Assembly (NCBI GenBank): GCA_964372275.1
Contig: CAYJRR010000032.1
Span: 1-38,466, forward strand
DNA: 38,466 bases
Source of the DNA: CAYJRR01 sp964372275 [NCBI: uncultured bacterium]
Lineage (GTDB): Bacteria > CAYJRR01
Direction of reading: 5' to 3'
Made by a program: the position numbers and the translations under genes. Numbering within the stretch: position 1 is the stretch's first letter; each line of letters starts with the position of its first letter. This document shows, piece after piece, positions 25,060 through 34,135 of this stretch. The notes under the pieces are model-generated. The model saw only the letters and a program-made list of their open reading frames with translations. It had not been told where the DNA came from and did no database searches.

Positions 25060-25832
25060 TCGTCGACGTTCTCACCCTGTTCCCCGGCTTCTTCGAAAGC
25101 CCGCTGCGCGAGACGATCCTCGGCCGGGCGACCGGTCGGGGTCTGGTCGAGATTCGGCTGCGCGACATCCGCGCCTACGCCACCGACAAGCACGCCCGGA
25201 CCGACGACGTGCCGTTCGGCGGCGGCGCCGGCATGGTGATGAAGCCGGAGCCGGTGGTGGCGGCGATCGAAGCGTCCCGCGCCGACGGCGCCTCGCGCGT
25301 GATCCTGCTCGACCCGAGCGGACGGCGGTTCGATCAGGCCTACGCCGAGCGTCTCGCGGCGGAGGCCCAAACGACGGCCGCGGGCAACAGGCCGGCCTCG
25401 GGCCTGGCGCTGGTCTGTGGCCGGTACGAGGGGTTCGACGAGCGGATCCGCGACTTCGTCGACGAGACGCTGTCGGTGGGCGACGTCGTCCTCTCGGGCG
25501 GAGAGCCGGCGGCGCTGGTGGTGATCGACGCGGTGGCGCGGCTGCTCGAGGGGGTCTTGGGGAACGTCGAAAGCCCGGCCGAGGAGAGCTTCGGGGGACC
25601 TTCACGCCTGCTCGAGGCCCCCCGCTATACCCGGCCGCGGGAGTTCCGGGGGAGGGGGGTTCCGGAGGTTCTAACGTCCGGCGATCACGAGGCGATCCGG
25701 CGGTGGCGGCGGCTCGAGTCGCTGCGTCGCACGGTGGCCTTGCGTCCCGACCTGGTCGAAGCGGCGGAGCGCGAGGGCTTGCTTACCGGGGCGGATCGAA
25801 TGCTGCTGGACGAAGCGCGCAAATTGAAGTAG
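25056..25832 (+). CDS. trmD: tRNA (guanine-N1-)-methyltransferase TrmD
   Basis: The 258-residue SPOUT-class enzyme methylates G37 of tRNAs using S-adenosylmethionine. Conserved parts are [65 protein letters not shown] and [10 protein letters not shown], with the knot formed around YEG and SGGE. The histidine often seen in PHYTRP is Arg here. Its ATG overlaps the rimM stop (ATGA). It is followed after 43 bases by rplS, as in most bacteria. Confidence 0.97.
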   Translation: MIVDVLTLFPGFFESPLRETILGRATGRGLVEIRLRDIRAYATDKHARTDDVPFGGGAGMVMKPEPVVAAIEASRADGASRVILLDPSGRRFDQAYAERLAAEAQTTAAGNRPASGLALVCGRYEGFDERIRDFVDETLSVGDVVLSGGEPAALVVIDAVARLLEGVLGNVESPAEESFGGPSRLLEAPRYTRPREFRGRGVPEVLTSGDHEAIRRWRRLESLRRTVALRPDLVEAAEREGLLTGADRMLLDEARKLK

Positions 25833-25875
25833 ATCGACCAGACTTTCGAACCGTAAACCGGGGAACGTGTACGCC

Positions 25876-26358
25876 ATGTCCGCCGCCGAATCGACCAAGT
25901 CCGCGCCCGCCTCGTCCCCGCGACGAGCGTTGGGCGATCTCCTCCGCAACGTCGAGCGCAAGCACCAGAAGCCGAGCTCCGAGCTCGACTTCCGTCCGGG
26001 GGACACGGTGCGCGTGCACGTGAAGATCAAGGAAGGGGACAAGGAGCGGATCCAGGTCTTCCAGGGGGTGGTGATGCGCAAGCGCCGCGGCGGCTCGGGC
26101 GCCACCTTCACCGTGCGCAAGATCTCCTACGGCGTGGGGGTCGAGCGCGCCTTTCCGCTCTCCTCCCCCTACATCGAGAAGGTCGAAGTGATGACCTCCG
26201 GCGGCGTGCGCCGCTCGCGTCTCTACTACGTGCGCGACCTGAAGGGGAAGGCGGCGAAGATCCGCGAGAAGCAGCGGCTGATCGTCGAGGAAGGCACCCC
26301 CGAAGCGCCCGGCATGGAAAGCCCGGAGCCCCCGGCCGCCGAGGTCGCGAAGGCGTAG
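25876..26358 (+). CDS. rplS: 50S ribosomal protein L19
   Basis: The protein is about 160 residues, longer than the usual 115 because of additions at both ends. The core has [26 protein letters not shown], quoted here only as [18 protein letters not shown] and [16 protein letters not shown], then [18 protein letters not shown] and [18 protein letters not shown]. The extra C-terminal 30 residues are Pro/Glu/Ala-rich. ATG 25876 is chosen with GGGGAA about ten bases upstream. GTG 25867 would add three residues. No rnhB follows, unlike in many other genomes. Confidence 0.97.
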   Translation: MSAAESTKSAPASSPRRALGDLLRNVERKHQKPSSELDFRPGDTVRVHVKIKEGDKERIQVFQGVVMRKRRGGSGATFTVRKISYGVGVERAFPLSSPYIEKVEVMTSGGVRRSRLYYVRDLKGKAAKIREKQRLIVEEGTPEAPGMESPEPPAAEVAKA

Positions 26359-26375
26359 TCGTCGCGCCGTTGGGT

Positions 26376-26381
26376 TATGAT
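26376..26381 (+). promoter_or_regulatory. -10-like TATGAT before the YhaN-like ATPase gene
   Basis: TATGAT matches TATAAT at five of six positions and ends eight bases before the GTG start at 26390. No good -35 is seen 17 bases upstream. With no Shine-Dalgarno present, a leaderless message is possible. Confidence 0.35.
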
Positions 26382-26389
26382 CGCCGACC

Positions 26390-28384
26390 GTGGCCGACGC
26401 GACTCCGCGTAAGTCGGGCGCCTTCGTTTCGGAGGTGGTGGTCCAGGGGATCCGCCGGTTCGGCGAGATCCGGCGCTTCTCCTTCGGCCCGGGTTACAAC
26501 GTCGTCTTCGGCCTGAGCTCCTCGGGAAAATCGACCCTCTACGACGTCTTGAAATCGCTCCTGTTCGCCGGGGCCTCCGAGGGGGAATCGGAGGGGTTCA
26601 GGTCGCTCCTTCCCGGCGGACAGGCGGCCTGCCGCGCAGGTTTGAGCCTCCAACTCGACGGCGGCTTGTTCCGGGTCCTCAAGGACTACAAGGCGGGGCA
26701 GACGACGCTCTCGCAGTACATCGCCGCCGAGAAGCGGTTCGACCTCCGCATGAGCGACGCCGCCGAGATCGAACGGTGGCTCGACGGCGAGGCGCGCTTC
26801 CCGCGAGGGCCGGTGGTGGACAGGCTCTTGTCGCTGCGTCGCGCCGACCTGCCGTCGTCCTCGGGCGAGGGGACCGACGCCGTGGCCGGGGGTGCGGAGC
26901 CGCTCGACGACGCGTTCGAGGCGGAGATCAAGGTCGCCGGCGTGGCGAAGAACCGGGCGCGCTTCGACGCCCTCCTGTCGCAGTACCGCAGCTGCCAGGA
27001 GTTCAAGTCGAGCGAGCTCCGGCAGGACGAGGCGCGCTCGGAGCTGTTCGAGGTGGAGCAGAAGATCCAGCGGGCCCGGGAGATCGAGGTTCGGCTGGCG
27101 GAGATCCGGAAGGAGCTCAAGCCGATGGCCCACGCCTCCCCGCTTCCGCCGGGGATCGACGCGCGCATCGACCAGTTCAAGCGCTTCGAGAAGACCTACG
27201 AGGCGGAACGGGGACAGCTCAAAGCGAGGGAGGACGAGGCGCGCAAGGGGCTCGACGTGCTGATCCCCGCCCCCTACAGCCTGAAGGACATGCGGCTCAC
27301 CTCGCCGGCGAAGATCCTCACCACCATCCTCAACAAGGACCTTCCGTTCGACGGCGGACTCGCGTCGTTCGTGGTCGGATTGGGGATGGTCGCCGCGGGG
27401 ATCCAGTTCTTCAACCTGGGGGCGATCCTGCTGCTGGGAGGCCTGGCGCTGGCGTCCTACCGCGGCATCTGGGTCTTTCTCCGGGCGAAAGAGAAGAGCG
27501 ACGTCCTCCGCAAGGCGCTCGACGCGACGTTGGAACAGATCGCCGTCCTCGACCGGAAGCGGGAGATGGAGACCGGCGTGGTGCGGGGGCTGATGCGCGA
27601 GTACCTCGTCGACGATCCGTGGGAGCTGAAGGAGGCGGCCGAGCGGCGGGACAAGCTGGCGGCGGAGGACGGGAAGCTCTCCAAGGAGATGACGTCGCTC
27701 GTGCCGTCCGGCGGCGTGACGGCCCTGGAGTCGGGCCGCAAGGAGCGGATCGCCGAGACCGAGCGCCTGGACGCCCGCATCGCGGAGCTGGCCGGGATGG
27801 CGGCGACCGACACCCACCTCCTCGAAGCGCAGATCGAGCGGCTCGACCGAGAGCTGGCGCGTGCCGAGGGGCGGCGCCCGCGCAGCCGCGAGCGGCTGTT
27901 CAGCCCGGACGCGGAGGCGACCGAAGCCGAGGGGCCGGCGGTCGCGGGCGATCCGATCGCGCGCGTCGTCGACGCCTGGTGCGATGCGCGCCGCGCCGAC
28001 CCGGAGCGCCTGCTGCGGACGGTGCAGGAGGCCTACTCGCAGACGTTGCGCGCGCTGTCCGGCGGCCGGTTCGCCGAGGGGACGTTCGACCCGGAGGGCC
28101 GAGTCGCGCTGCGCGGAAACGGCCGCGGCCCGGTCCCCTACGAGAAGCTCGATCCCGAGTCGAAGGACGTGGCCTTCCTCGCGTTGCGGATGGCGCTGTT
28201 CGAGCTGGAGGCGCGCGGCGAACGGCGCGGATTCGTCCTCCTCGACGATCCCTTCGAGCTCCCGGACCGGCCGCTGGCCGTCGTTTCGCACCTGCTCAAG
28301 GCGTTGGGGGAGGACTTGCAAATCGTCCACCTCACCGGGCGGGTCGCGCATCGGAAACTCGCGGACCACGTCCTCGAGATCTGA
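26390..28384 (+). CDS. YhaN-like SMC-type ATPase with internal membrane helices
   Basis: The 664-residue ATPase resembles YhaN-type proteins of the SMC/RecF/Rad50 class. Walker A is GLSSSGKST (41-49). Coiled coil occupies about 210-310, two hydrophobic helices lie at about 322-365 (SFVVGLGMVAAGIQFF, LGAILLLGGLALASYRGIWV), then more coiled coil to about 510. A degenerate signature LDPESKDVAFLALRMAL is near 587, and Walker B GFVLLDDPFE near 613. Membrane helices inside the coiled coil are also known from YhaN. A DNA-related or membrane-scaffold role is inferred. The partner nuclease YhaM/SbcD-type (YhaO) is not next to it. The GTG start at 26390 is supported by the family-like N-terminus EVVVQGIRRFGEIRRFSF. 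Confidence 0.78.
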   Translation: MADATPRKSGAFVSEVVVQGIRRFGEIRRFSFGPGYNVVFGLSSSGKSTLYDVLKSLLFAGASEGESEGFRSLLPGGQAACRAGLSLQLDGGLFRVLKDYKAGQTTLSQYIAAEKRFDLRMSDAAEIERWLDGEARFPRGPVVDRLLSLRRADLPSSSGEGTDAVAGGAEPLDDAFEAEIKVAGVAKNRARFDALLSQYRSCQEFKSSELRQDEARSELFEVEQKIQRAREIEVRLAEIRKELKPMAHASPLPPGIDARIDQFKRFEKTYEAERGQLKAREDEARKGLDVLIPAPYSLKDMRLTSPAKILTTILNKDLPFDGGLASFVVGLGMVAAGIQFFNLGAILLLGGLALASYRGIWVFLRAKEKSDVLRKALDATLEQIAVLDRKREMETGVVRGLMREYLVDDPWELKEAAERRDKLAAEDGKLSKEMTSLVPSGGVTALESGRKERIAETERLDARIAELAGMAATDTHLLEAQIERLDRELARAEGRRPRSRERLFSPDAEATEAEGPAVAGDPIARVVDAWCDARRADPERLLRTVQEAYSQTLRALSGGRFAEGTFDPEGRVALRGNGRGPVPYEKLDPESKDVAFLALRMALFELEARGERRGFVLLDDPFELPDRPLAVVSHLLKALGEDLQIVHLTGRVAHRKLADHVLEI

Positions 28385-28405
28385 TAGAAGGCCGGGACGA
28401 GAAGC

Positions 28406-30568
28406 ATGCGCCAGGTCGACCTCCTCTTCGGGATCCACGACCATCAGCCGGTCGGGAACTTCGGTCACGTCTTCCGCGACGCCTACGACCGCTGCTACCG
28501 CCCGTTCCTCGACGTCTTCGCCCAGTATCCGAAGGTGAAGGCGTCGATCCACACTTCCGGCCCGCTCCTGGAGTGGCTGGAGGCGAACGAGCCCGGCTAC
28601 CTCGATCTCCTTCGGGCACTGGTCGCGGCGGGACGCGTCGAGATCCTCGGTGGCGGCTTCTACGAGCCGATCCTCCCCATGCTCCACGAGCGCGACGCGG
28701 TCGGGCAGCTGAAGCGCATGTCGGCGTGGACCGAGGCGCGGCTGGGGGTGCGGCCGACGGGCCTGTGGCTCGCCGAGCGGGTCTGGGATCCGACGCTTCC
28801 GCGCGTGGTGCGCCGGGCCGACCTCCGCTTCACCGTGCTCGACGACACGCACTTCCGCGCGGCGGGCCTCCGGGACGACCAGATGGTCGGCTACTACCTC
28901 ACCGAGCGTGAGGGGGAGGCGATCGGCGTCTATCCGATCGACAAGAACCTCCGCTACAAAATCCCGTTCGCGCCGCCGGCCGAGGTGATCGACTACCTGC
29001 GGAGCGTCGCGCGCGAGCCGTCCGAAGGGCAGCCGGTGCCGGCCGTGACCTACGCCGACGACGGGGAGAAGTTCGGGCTGTGGCCCGACACCTACCGCTG
29101 GGTGTTCGACGAATCGTGGCTCGCACGCTTTTTCCAGGCGCTGACCGACAACGCCGACTGGTTGCACACCCGGACCTTGGGCGAACACTTCGCCGCGTCG
29201 GCGCCGACCGGACGCCTCTACCTCCCGACCGCCTCCTACGACGAGATGATGGAGTGGGCGCTCCCCGCCGAACGGATCCCCGAGTACGAGCGGGCGGTGC
29301 ACGAAGGTGGGGCGGCGAAGCCGTTCGTTCGCGGCGGGTTCTGGCCGAACTTCCTGGTGAAATATCCCGAGTCGAACTGGATGGCCAAGCGCGCCGCGCA
29401 CGTCTCCGGCCAGGTCGCCAAGGCGATGGGCGGGGACGCCGCGGTGGTGGCCGCCGCCGGCTCACCCCCGGAGATGCTGCGCGATCTGTGGCGGGCGCAG
29501 TGCAACTGCGGCTACTGGCACGGGCTGTTCGGCGGTCTCTACCTCAACTACATCCGTCACGAGAACTTCTCGAACCTGATCCGCGCCGGCCGGGTGGTTG
29601 CGGAGACGCTCCGGTCGCGCGAGGACCACCTGGAGCACGAGATCGTCGACCTGGACCGCGACGGGCATGACGAGATCGCGATCACCGGCAACGAGCTCAA
29701 CGCCTTCCTGGCGCCGGACTACGGCGGCTCGCTGGTCGAGCTCGACCTGACGAAGAAGGCGTTCCATCTCTCGAACCTGCTCGCGCGCCGCGTCGAGCCC
29801 TACCACGCGAAGCTGGCCGAGGCCGAAGGGACGTCGGACACGGGCGGTCCGCCGAAGACGATCCACGATCGGGTGCGGGTGAAGGAGCCGGGGTTGGCCA
29901 AGCGGCTCGTCTACGACCGCTACCTCCGCCACTCCTTCCTCGACCACCTGCTCGCGCTCGACACGACGCTGGAACGGTTCGCCGGCCAGCGCTACCACGA
30001 GACGGCGTGGCTCGCGGGCAGCCGGTATCGCCTGGACCGACGCGACTTCGGCGGGACGCTCGAAACCTGCACCGTCGCGCTCTCGCGGCGGACGGAGGCG
30101 GAGGCGAGCGGCGGCCGTCGCCTGCCGATCGAGCTGACCAAGACCTACCATCTCTCCCGGCGGAGTCCCTCGGTCGAGGTGCACTACCGGCTCGTCAACC
30201 GCGGGGAGTTCCCGGCGCAACTCCTCTTCGCGACCGAGCTCAACCTGTCGCTCCTGGCCGGAAACGCGCCCGATCGCTACTACGACGTCCCGGACCGCAC
30301 GCTCGAAGACCGGCGTCTCGCGAGCGAAGGCAGCCTCGACGGGGCCGAGGCGATCGACCTGGTCGACGAATGGAGCGGCATCCGGGTGATGCTCCGCTTC
30401 TCGCCGACGCGCGCGCTGTGGCGGCATCCGGTGGAGACCGTTTCCCAGTCGGAAGGGGGCTTCGAAGCCACCTACCAGGGATCCTGTCTCGTCCCGACCT
30501 GGCCGGTGGCGCTTTCGCCCGGGGAGTCGGCGGAGCGGTCCGTGCGGCTGGAGATCGCGTCGACGTGA
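28406..30568 (+). CDS. GH57 4-alpha-glucanotransferase/alpha-amylase
   Basis: The 720-residue glycoside hydrolase family 57 enzyme acts on alpha-1,4-glucans (glycogen or malto-oligosaccharides). The N-terminal (beta/alpha)7 barrel has FGIHDHQPVGNF, ILGGGFYEPILP, the nucleophile Glu124 in GLWLAERVWDP and the acid residue in ADDGEKFGLWPDTY (218-224). The DUF1925/DUF1926-like beta-sandwich (about 430-720) includes DRYLRHSFLDHLL and a long strand-rich end (VPTWPVALSPGESAE). This layout matches Thermococcus-type 4-alpha-glucanotransferase. There is no signal peptide, so it is cytosolic. Its TGA overlaps the GTG of the next gene (GTGA). Confidence 0.92.
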   Translation: MRQVDLLFGIHDHQPVGNFGHVFRDAYDRCYRPFLDVFAQYPKVKASIHTSGPLLEWLEANEPGYLDLLRALVAAGRVEILGGGFYEPILPMLHERDAVGQLKRMSAWTEARLGVRPTGLWLAERVWDPTLPRVVRRADLRFTVLDDTHFRAAGLRDDQMVGYYLTEREGEAIGVYPIDKNLRYKIPFAPPAEVIDYLRSVAREPSEGQPVPAVTYADDGEKFGLWPDTYRWVFDESWLARFFQALTDNADWLHTRTLGEHFAASAPTGRLYLPTASYDEMMEWALPAERIPEYERAVHEGGAAKPFVRGGFWPNFLVKYPESNWMAKRAAHVSGQVAKAMGGDAAVVAAAGSPPEMLRDLWRAQCNCGYWHGLFGGLYLNYIRHENFSNLIRAGRVVAETLRSREDHLEHEIVDLDRDGHDEIAITGNELNAFLAPDYGGSLVELDLTKKAFHLSNLLARRVEPYHAKLAEAEGTSDTGGPPKTIHDRVRVKEPGLAKRLVYDRYLRHSFLDHLLALDTTLERFAGQRYHETAWLAGSRYRLDRRDFGGTLETCTVALSRRTEAEASGGRRLPIELTKTYHLSRRSPSVEVHYRLVNRGEFPAQLLFATELNLSLLAGNAPDRYYDVPDRTLEDRRLASEGSLDGAEAIDLVDEWSGIRVMLRFSPTRALWRHPVETVSQSEGGFEATYQGSCLVPTWPVALSPGESAERSVRLEIAST

Positions 30569-31002
30569 ACGATCCGCGCACGCGACCCTCGGAGGCGGGC
30601 GTCTCGCGTGCCCCGCGGGTCCTGGTCGCGATCACCGACCTTTTCTTCTCGTCCAAGATCGACGCGGCACTCGCGGCGGCGCCGTCCGCACCCGGCTCGA
30701 CGGGCGCCCCGCCGTCGGGTCTCCCAGCGGAGGGCCCGGTCGCGCGGGCCCGGCGCGACGTGCCCCTCATCGACCAGCTCCGCGCTTCCGGCGCGCGGCG
30801 ATTGCTCGTCGACCTGGCCGGGCCCCGTGCGATCGACGCCGTCCGCGAAATCAAAGCCGATCCCGCGCTGCGGTCGGTCGAGGTCGTCGGCTATTGCCGC
30901 CACACCGCGCTCGCCACAATCGAGGCGGCGAAGGCGGCGGGCTGCGACCGCGTCCTGACGCAAGGGGAGTTTGCTGCGCAGCTCGCGGAGCTCCTGGCGT
31001 GA
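30565..31002 (+). CDS. Receiver-like (CheY-fold) protein with degenerate active site
   Basis: The 145-residue protein has a receiver-like pattern: APRVLVAITDLFFSSKID, a low-complexity insertion (about 40-60), LLVDLAGPRAIDAVREIK with Asp83 at the phosphoacceptor position, VEVVGYCRHTALATIEAA and GCDRVLTQGEFAAQL. The acidic pair near the N-terminus is not clear and Gln133 replaces the conserved Lys, so it may be a non-phosphorylated docking protein. It overlaps the GH57 stop and the MBL start (GTGA on both sides). Confidence 0.65.
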   Translation: MNDPRTRPSEAGVSRAPRVLVAITDLFFSSKIDAALAAAPSAPGSTGAPPSGLPAEGPVARARRDVPLIDQLRASGARRLLVDLAGPRAIDAVREIKADPALRSVEVVGYCRHTALATIEAAKAAGCDRVLTQGEFAAQLAELLA

Positions 31003-31865
31003 GGATCGGTCCCTACCTCGTCCGATCGATCGACACCGGGACGCTCCGGCTCGACGGCGGGGCGATGTTCGGCACGGTCCCCCGCGTGCTGTGGGAAAAG
31101 GGGGATCGGCCCGACGAGCGGAACCGGATCGAGCTGGCCGCGCGCTGTCTCTACCTCGAAGGGATGAACCGGCGAGTGCTGGTCGATACCGGGCTGGGGG
31201 AGAAGTGGACCGAGACCGAGCGCGACCGGTTCGACTTGCGAACCGTCCCCGGCGGGGCGCGCGGCGCGGTCGCCGCGGCGGGGATCGACCCCGACTCGGT
31301 CACCGACGTGATCCTCACCCACCTCCATTTCGACCACGCCGGCGGGGCGACGCGGGCCGACGGCGATGGCCGGCTCGTCCCGTCGTTCCCGAACGCGCGC
31401 TACCACCTGCAGCGCCGCAACCTGGAGTGGGCACGCCGGCCGAACGACCGCGAGCGGGCGAGCTACCGGCCGGAAAACTTCGAGCCGCTGGCGGAGGCCG
31501 ACCGGTTCGTCCTGCGGGACGGGCCGTGCGACATTCTCCCCGGGGTGCAGGCGGTGGTTTCGGACGGACACACCGAGGGGATGCAGCTCGTCCGGGTGGT
31601 CGGCGAGGACGAGTCGGGCGATCCGGTCGAGCTGTGGTACACCGCCGACCTGGTGCCGACCAGCTCCCACGTCCCGCTTCCGTGGATCGCCGCCTACGAC
31701 CTCCGCGCGTCGACGAGCCTGGAGGAGAAGCGCGCGCTCCTCGACGGGATCGCGGGCCGCAACGCCTGGTTGTTCTACGAGCACGATCCCCGGATCGCGG
31801 CCTCGCGCGTGGTCCGGGAGACGGGGAAGCATCGCGCGGTCGACGGCGTGGGGGGGCTCTCATGA
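30999..31865 (+). CDS. MBL-fold hydrolase (lactonase-like)
   Basis: The 288-residue metallo-beta-lactamase superfamily enzyme is closest in motif pattern to the YtnP/AHL-lactonase-like branch. Metal-binding motif THLHFDHAGG lies at about 107-116 (H108, H110, D112, H113), followed by VVSDGHTEGMQLV, YTADLVPTSSHV (bridging Asp) and FYEHDPRI. DTGLGEKW is the beta-strand motif before the active site. The substrate is not known. GTG 30999 overlaps the previous stop, and the stop at 31865 overlaps an ATG that begins a five-codon frame leading to the next gene. Confidence 0.85.
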   Translation: MRIGPYLVRSIDTGTLRLDGGAMFGTVPRVLWEKGDRPDERNRIELAARCLYLEGMNRRVLVDTGLGEKWTETERDRFDLRTVPGGARGAVAAAGIDPDSVTDVILTHLHFDHAGGATRADGDGRLVPSFPNARYHLQRRNLEWARRPNDRERASYRPENFEPLAEADRFVLRDGPCDILPGVQAVVSDGHTEGMQLVRVVGEDESGDPVELWYTADLVPTSSHVPLPWIAAYDLRASTSLEEKRALLDGIAGRNAWLFYEHDPRIAASRVVRETGKHRAVDGVGGLS

Positions 31866-31879
31866 AGGGGGCGGCGTGA
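31862..31879 (+). CDS. Possible five-codon bridging ORF (MKGAA)
   Basis: ATG AAG GGG GCG GCG TGA overlaps the MBL stop at one end (ATGA) and the GTG start of the DUF2520 gene at the other (GTGA). It also carries the G-rich AAGGGGG that can act as the Shine-Dalgarno sequence for GTG 31876. Chance is a real alternative for such a short frame. Confidence 0.2.
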   Translation: MKGAA

Positions 31880-32763
31880 GGCCGGCAGTCCCGATCGCCA
31901 TCCTCGGCGCCGGCCGTGTCGGCTCGGCGCTCGGGCGCCTGTGGGTTGACGGCGGCGAGACGGTCGCGATCTTCGCCAGCCGCCGGGCGGCGCGGGCACG
32001 CGCGGCGGCGGAGTTCTCGTCGGTGAAGCGATCGACGAACGACTTCGCCCTGGCGGCGACGGTCGGGCGGTGGGTGGTGCTGGCGGTCGTCGACGACGCC
32101 CTTCCGGCGGTGGTGGCGCGCCTCTCCCGGTCGCGCGTCGACTGGCGGGGGAAGGTGGTGCTGCACACCAGCGGCTACCACACCGCCGACGCGCTCGCGG
32201 TGCTTCGCCAGAAGGGGGCGCAGGTCGGGACGCTCCACCCGCTGATGGCGGTGGCCTCGCCGGAGGAAGGGCTGCGGCGCCTGCCGGGGGCGGCGTTCGC
32301 CGTCGACGGGACCCGCAAGGCGCTCGACGCGGCCGGGCGGCTGGCGCGCGCCGCCGGCGGCTGGGCGCTCCGCGTTCCGCCGGACGCCCGCGCCAGCTAC
32401 CACGCCGGCGCCGTCCTGGCCGCGAACTGCTCGGTGGCGCTGATCGACGCCGCCGCCGAGGTGATGCGCCGGGCCGGGATCCCGCGACGCCTGGCGCTGG
32501 CGGCGCTGGCGCCGCTGGTGCGCGGGTCGGTCGACTCGGTCTCGCGGCTGGGCCCTTCGCGGGGGTTGACCGGACCGGTGGCGCGCGGCGACGCGGCGAC
32601 CGTCGCCGGGCACCTGCGTGTACTCGACGGCGACACCGAGGAGATCTACCGTTGCCTGTCGAGGCGGATGATCGCCCTGGCCAACAAGGTCGATCCCAGG
32701 ATCGACCGGCGGTCGGTGGCGCGGATCCTGGGGAAGGCAAGGACCGAGTCGAAACGGCGGTAA
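31876..32763 (+). CDS. Rossmann-like and DUF2520 domain protein
   Basis: The 295-residue protein is related to pyrroline-5-carboxylate reductase/6-phosphogluconate dehydrogenase-type folds. The N-terminal dinucleotide-binding motif is AILGAGRVGSALGRLW, followed by WVVLAVVDDALPAVVARL and VVLHTSGYHTADAL. GTLHPLMAVA is typical for DUF2520 proteins. The helical C-terminal domain (about 165-295) contains YHAGAVLAANCSVALIDAA and LAPLVRGSVDSV. The substrate of the family is not established. GTG 31876 is preceded by the purine-rich AAGGGGG. Confidence 0.85.
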   Translation: MRPAVPIAILGAGRVGSALGRLWVDGGETVAIFASRRAARARAAAEFSSVKRSTNDFALAATVGRWVVLAVVDDALPAVVARLSRSRVDWRGKVVLHTSGYHTADALAVLRQKGAQVGTLHPLMAVASPEEGLRRLPGAAFAVDGTRKALDAAGRLARAAGGWALRVPPDARASYHAGAVLAANCSVALIDAAAEVMRRAGIPRRLALAALAPLVRGSVDSVSRLGPSRGLTGPVARGDAATVAGHLRVLDGDTEEIYRCLSRRMIALANKVDPRIDRRSVARILGKARTESKRR

Positions 32764-32805
32764 CGTCCGACCGCGAGAATGGGGCGCGCGGGCGAAGGAG
32801 GACCG

Positions 32806-33990
32806 ATGGCGGATCGCGTGGTGCGGGTGACGCACAAGTCGTGGGGACAGCGGGTGGCGTCGTCGGTCGGCGGCGCGGTGGTCGGCCTCGTGCTGTTCGT
32901 CGGGAGCTTTCCCCTGCTGTGGTGGAACGAAGGCCGGTCGATCAAGACCTACAAGAGCCTGAACGAGGGGGCCGCCGCGGTCGCCTCGGTCTCCGCGGAA
33001 CAGGTCGATCCGGGCAACGACGGGAAACTGGTGCACGTGTCGGGAAAGGCGACGACCAACGAGACGTTGTCCGACCCCGATTTCGGTGTCGCCGCGCTCG
33101 CCATCCGCCTGGAGCGGCGGGTCTCGATGTATCAGTGGACCGAGTCCTCGAAGTCCGAGACCCGGAAGAAGCTGGGGGGCGGCGAGGAGACGGTGACCAC
33201 CTACTCGTACTCCAAGGAGTGGCGTGACGACGTCGTCGACTCGAGCGACTTCGAGGAACCGGCGGGGCACGAGAACCCCTCGCGGATGGACTACCCCGGA
33301 ACGCGCTGGCAGGCGGCCGGCGTGACCCTCGGCGCCTTCAGCCTCTCCGACTCGCTCAAGGGGAAGATCGACAAGCCCGAGCTGGTCGCGGTCGACGCCT
33401 CGACCCTTCCGGCGCTGCGGGAGAGGCTCGGTCGCAAGCCGTGGATCCAGGGGAGCGGGCTCTACCTCGGGGAGAATCCGGGCCAGCCGGCGATCGGCGA
33501 TCTGAACGTCTCCTTCTACAAGACCGCGCCGACCGAGGTCAGCCTGGTGGCGCGGCAGTCGGCGACCGGCTTCGTCCCGTGGACGAGCTCCAACGGGCGG
33601 GAGATCGAGCTCCTGACGCTGGGCACGGTTCCGGCCTCCTCGATGTTCGACGCCGCTCAACGAGAGAATACGTTTTTCACCTGGCTGCTCCGCGGCGGCG
33701 GATTCCTGCTGATGGCGATCGGGCTCGCGATGTTCAGTGGACCGCTGGCGGTGGTCGCCGACCTGATCCCGTTCGTCGGCTCGGTGGTGCGCGCCGGGAC
33801 CGGACTGGTCGCCTTCCTGATCGCCGTACCGCTCTCTGCCGGGACGATCGGCATCGCGTGGTTCTTCTACCGGCCGCTGGTGGCGATCCCGCTGCTGGTA
33901 GCCGCCGGGGCCGTGTCGTTCGGCGTCGGAAAGCTCGTCGCCAAGCGGCGGGCCGCGGCCCTGGCCACCGCAGGATCCGCGGGGACCTAA
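32806..33990 (+). CDS. TMEM43-family membrane protein
   Basis: The 394-residue protein belongs to the TMEM43 family by its layout. One N-terminal helix (about 20-42, VGGAVVGLVLFVGSFPLLWWNEGRS, here quoted to 20: GGAVVGLVLFVGSFPLLWW) with the family's WWNEGR motif is followed by a large soluble domain (about 45-285: VHVSGKATTNETLSDPDFGV, RRVSMYQWTE, YSKEWRDDVVDSSDF) and three or four C-terminal membrane helices from about 295. Bacterial function is unknown; the human homologue is in the nuclear envelope. AAGGAGG four bases before ATG 32806 fixes the start, and an upstream ATG 32779 lacks it. It is the last + gene before the convergent rluA-like gene. Confidence 0.88.
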   Translation: MADRVVRVTHKSWGQRVASSVGGAVVGLVLFVGSFPLLWWNEGRSIKTYKSLNEGAAAVASVSAEQVDPGNDGKLVHVSGKATTNETLSDPDFGVAALAIRLERRVSMYQWTESSKSETRKKLGGGEETVTTYSYSKEWRDDVVDSSDFEEPAGHENPSRMDYPGTRWQAAGVTLGAFSLSDSLKGKIDKPELVAVDASTLPALRERLGRKPWIQGSGLYLGENPGQPAIGDLNVSFYKTAPTEVSLVARQSATGFVPWTSSNGREIELLTLGTVPASSMFDAAQRENTFFTWLLRGGGFLLMAIGLAMFSGPLAVVADLIPFVGSVVRAGTGLVAFLIAVPLSAGTIGIAWFFYRPLVAIPLLVAAGAVSFGVGKLVAKRRAAALATAGSAGT

Positions 33991-33997
33991 CGTAGCG

Positions 33998-34133
33998 GCG
34001 TCCGCGGTGGCGGTCGCGACCGAGGCCGTTCCCGTGGCCGAGGGATGACCCCGCTGTCGAACTCTTCGCAGAAGGGCCATCCCTCGGATTCGGCCGCGGG
34101 AACCGCCTCCGCTGCGACCGCGACCCCGGACGC
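33998..34133. repeat. Long imperfect inverted repeat (arms about 50 bp) between convergent genes
   Basis: 33998-34047 and 34078-34133 are near reverse complements. Shared blocks are GCGTCCG, GCGGTCGC, GTTCCCG-GGCCG and GAGGGATG, with a few mismatches and a small indel. The spacer is about 30 bases. The element fills the gap between the TMEM43 gene (+) and the rluA-like gene (-). RNA from either strand would fold into a long stem, so a two-way terminator or a small palindromic repeat is possible. There is no T tract. Confidence 0.7.
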
Positions 34134-34135
34134 GG

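Noticed and set aside
26375-29401. A 1008-codon minus-strand frame
   Set aside because: It lies opposite the YhaN-like and GH57 genes and has no domain; typical GC shadow.
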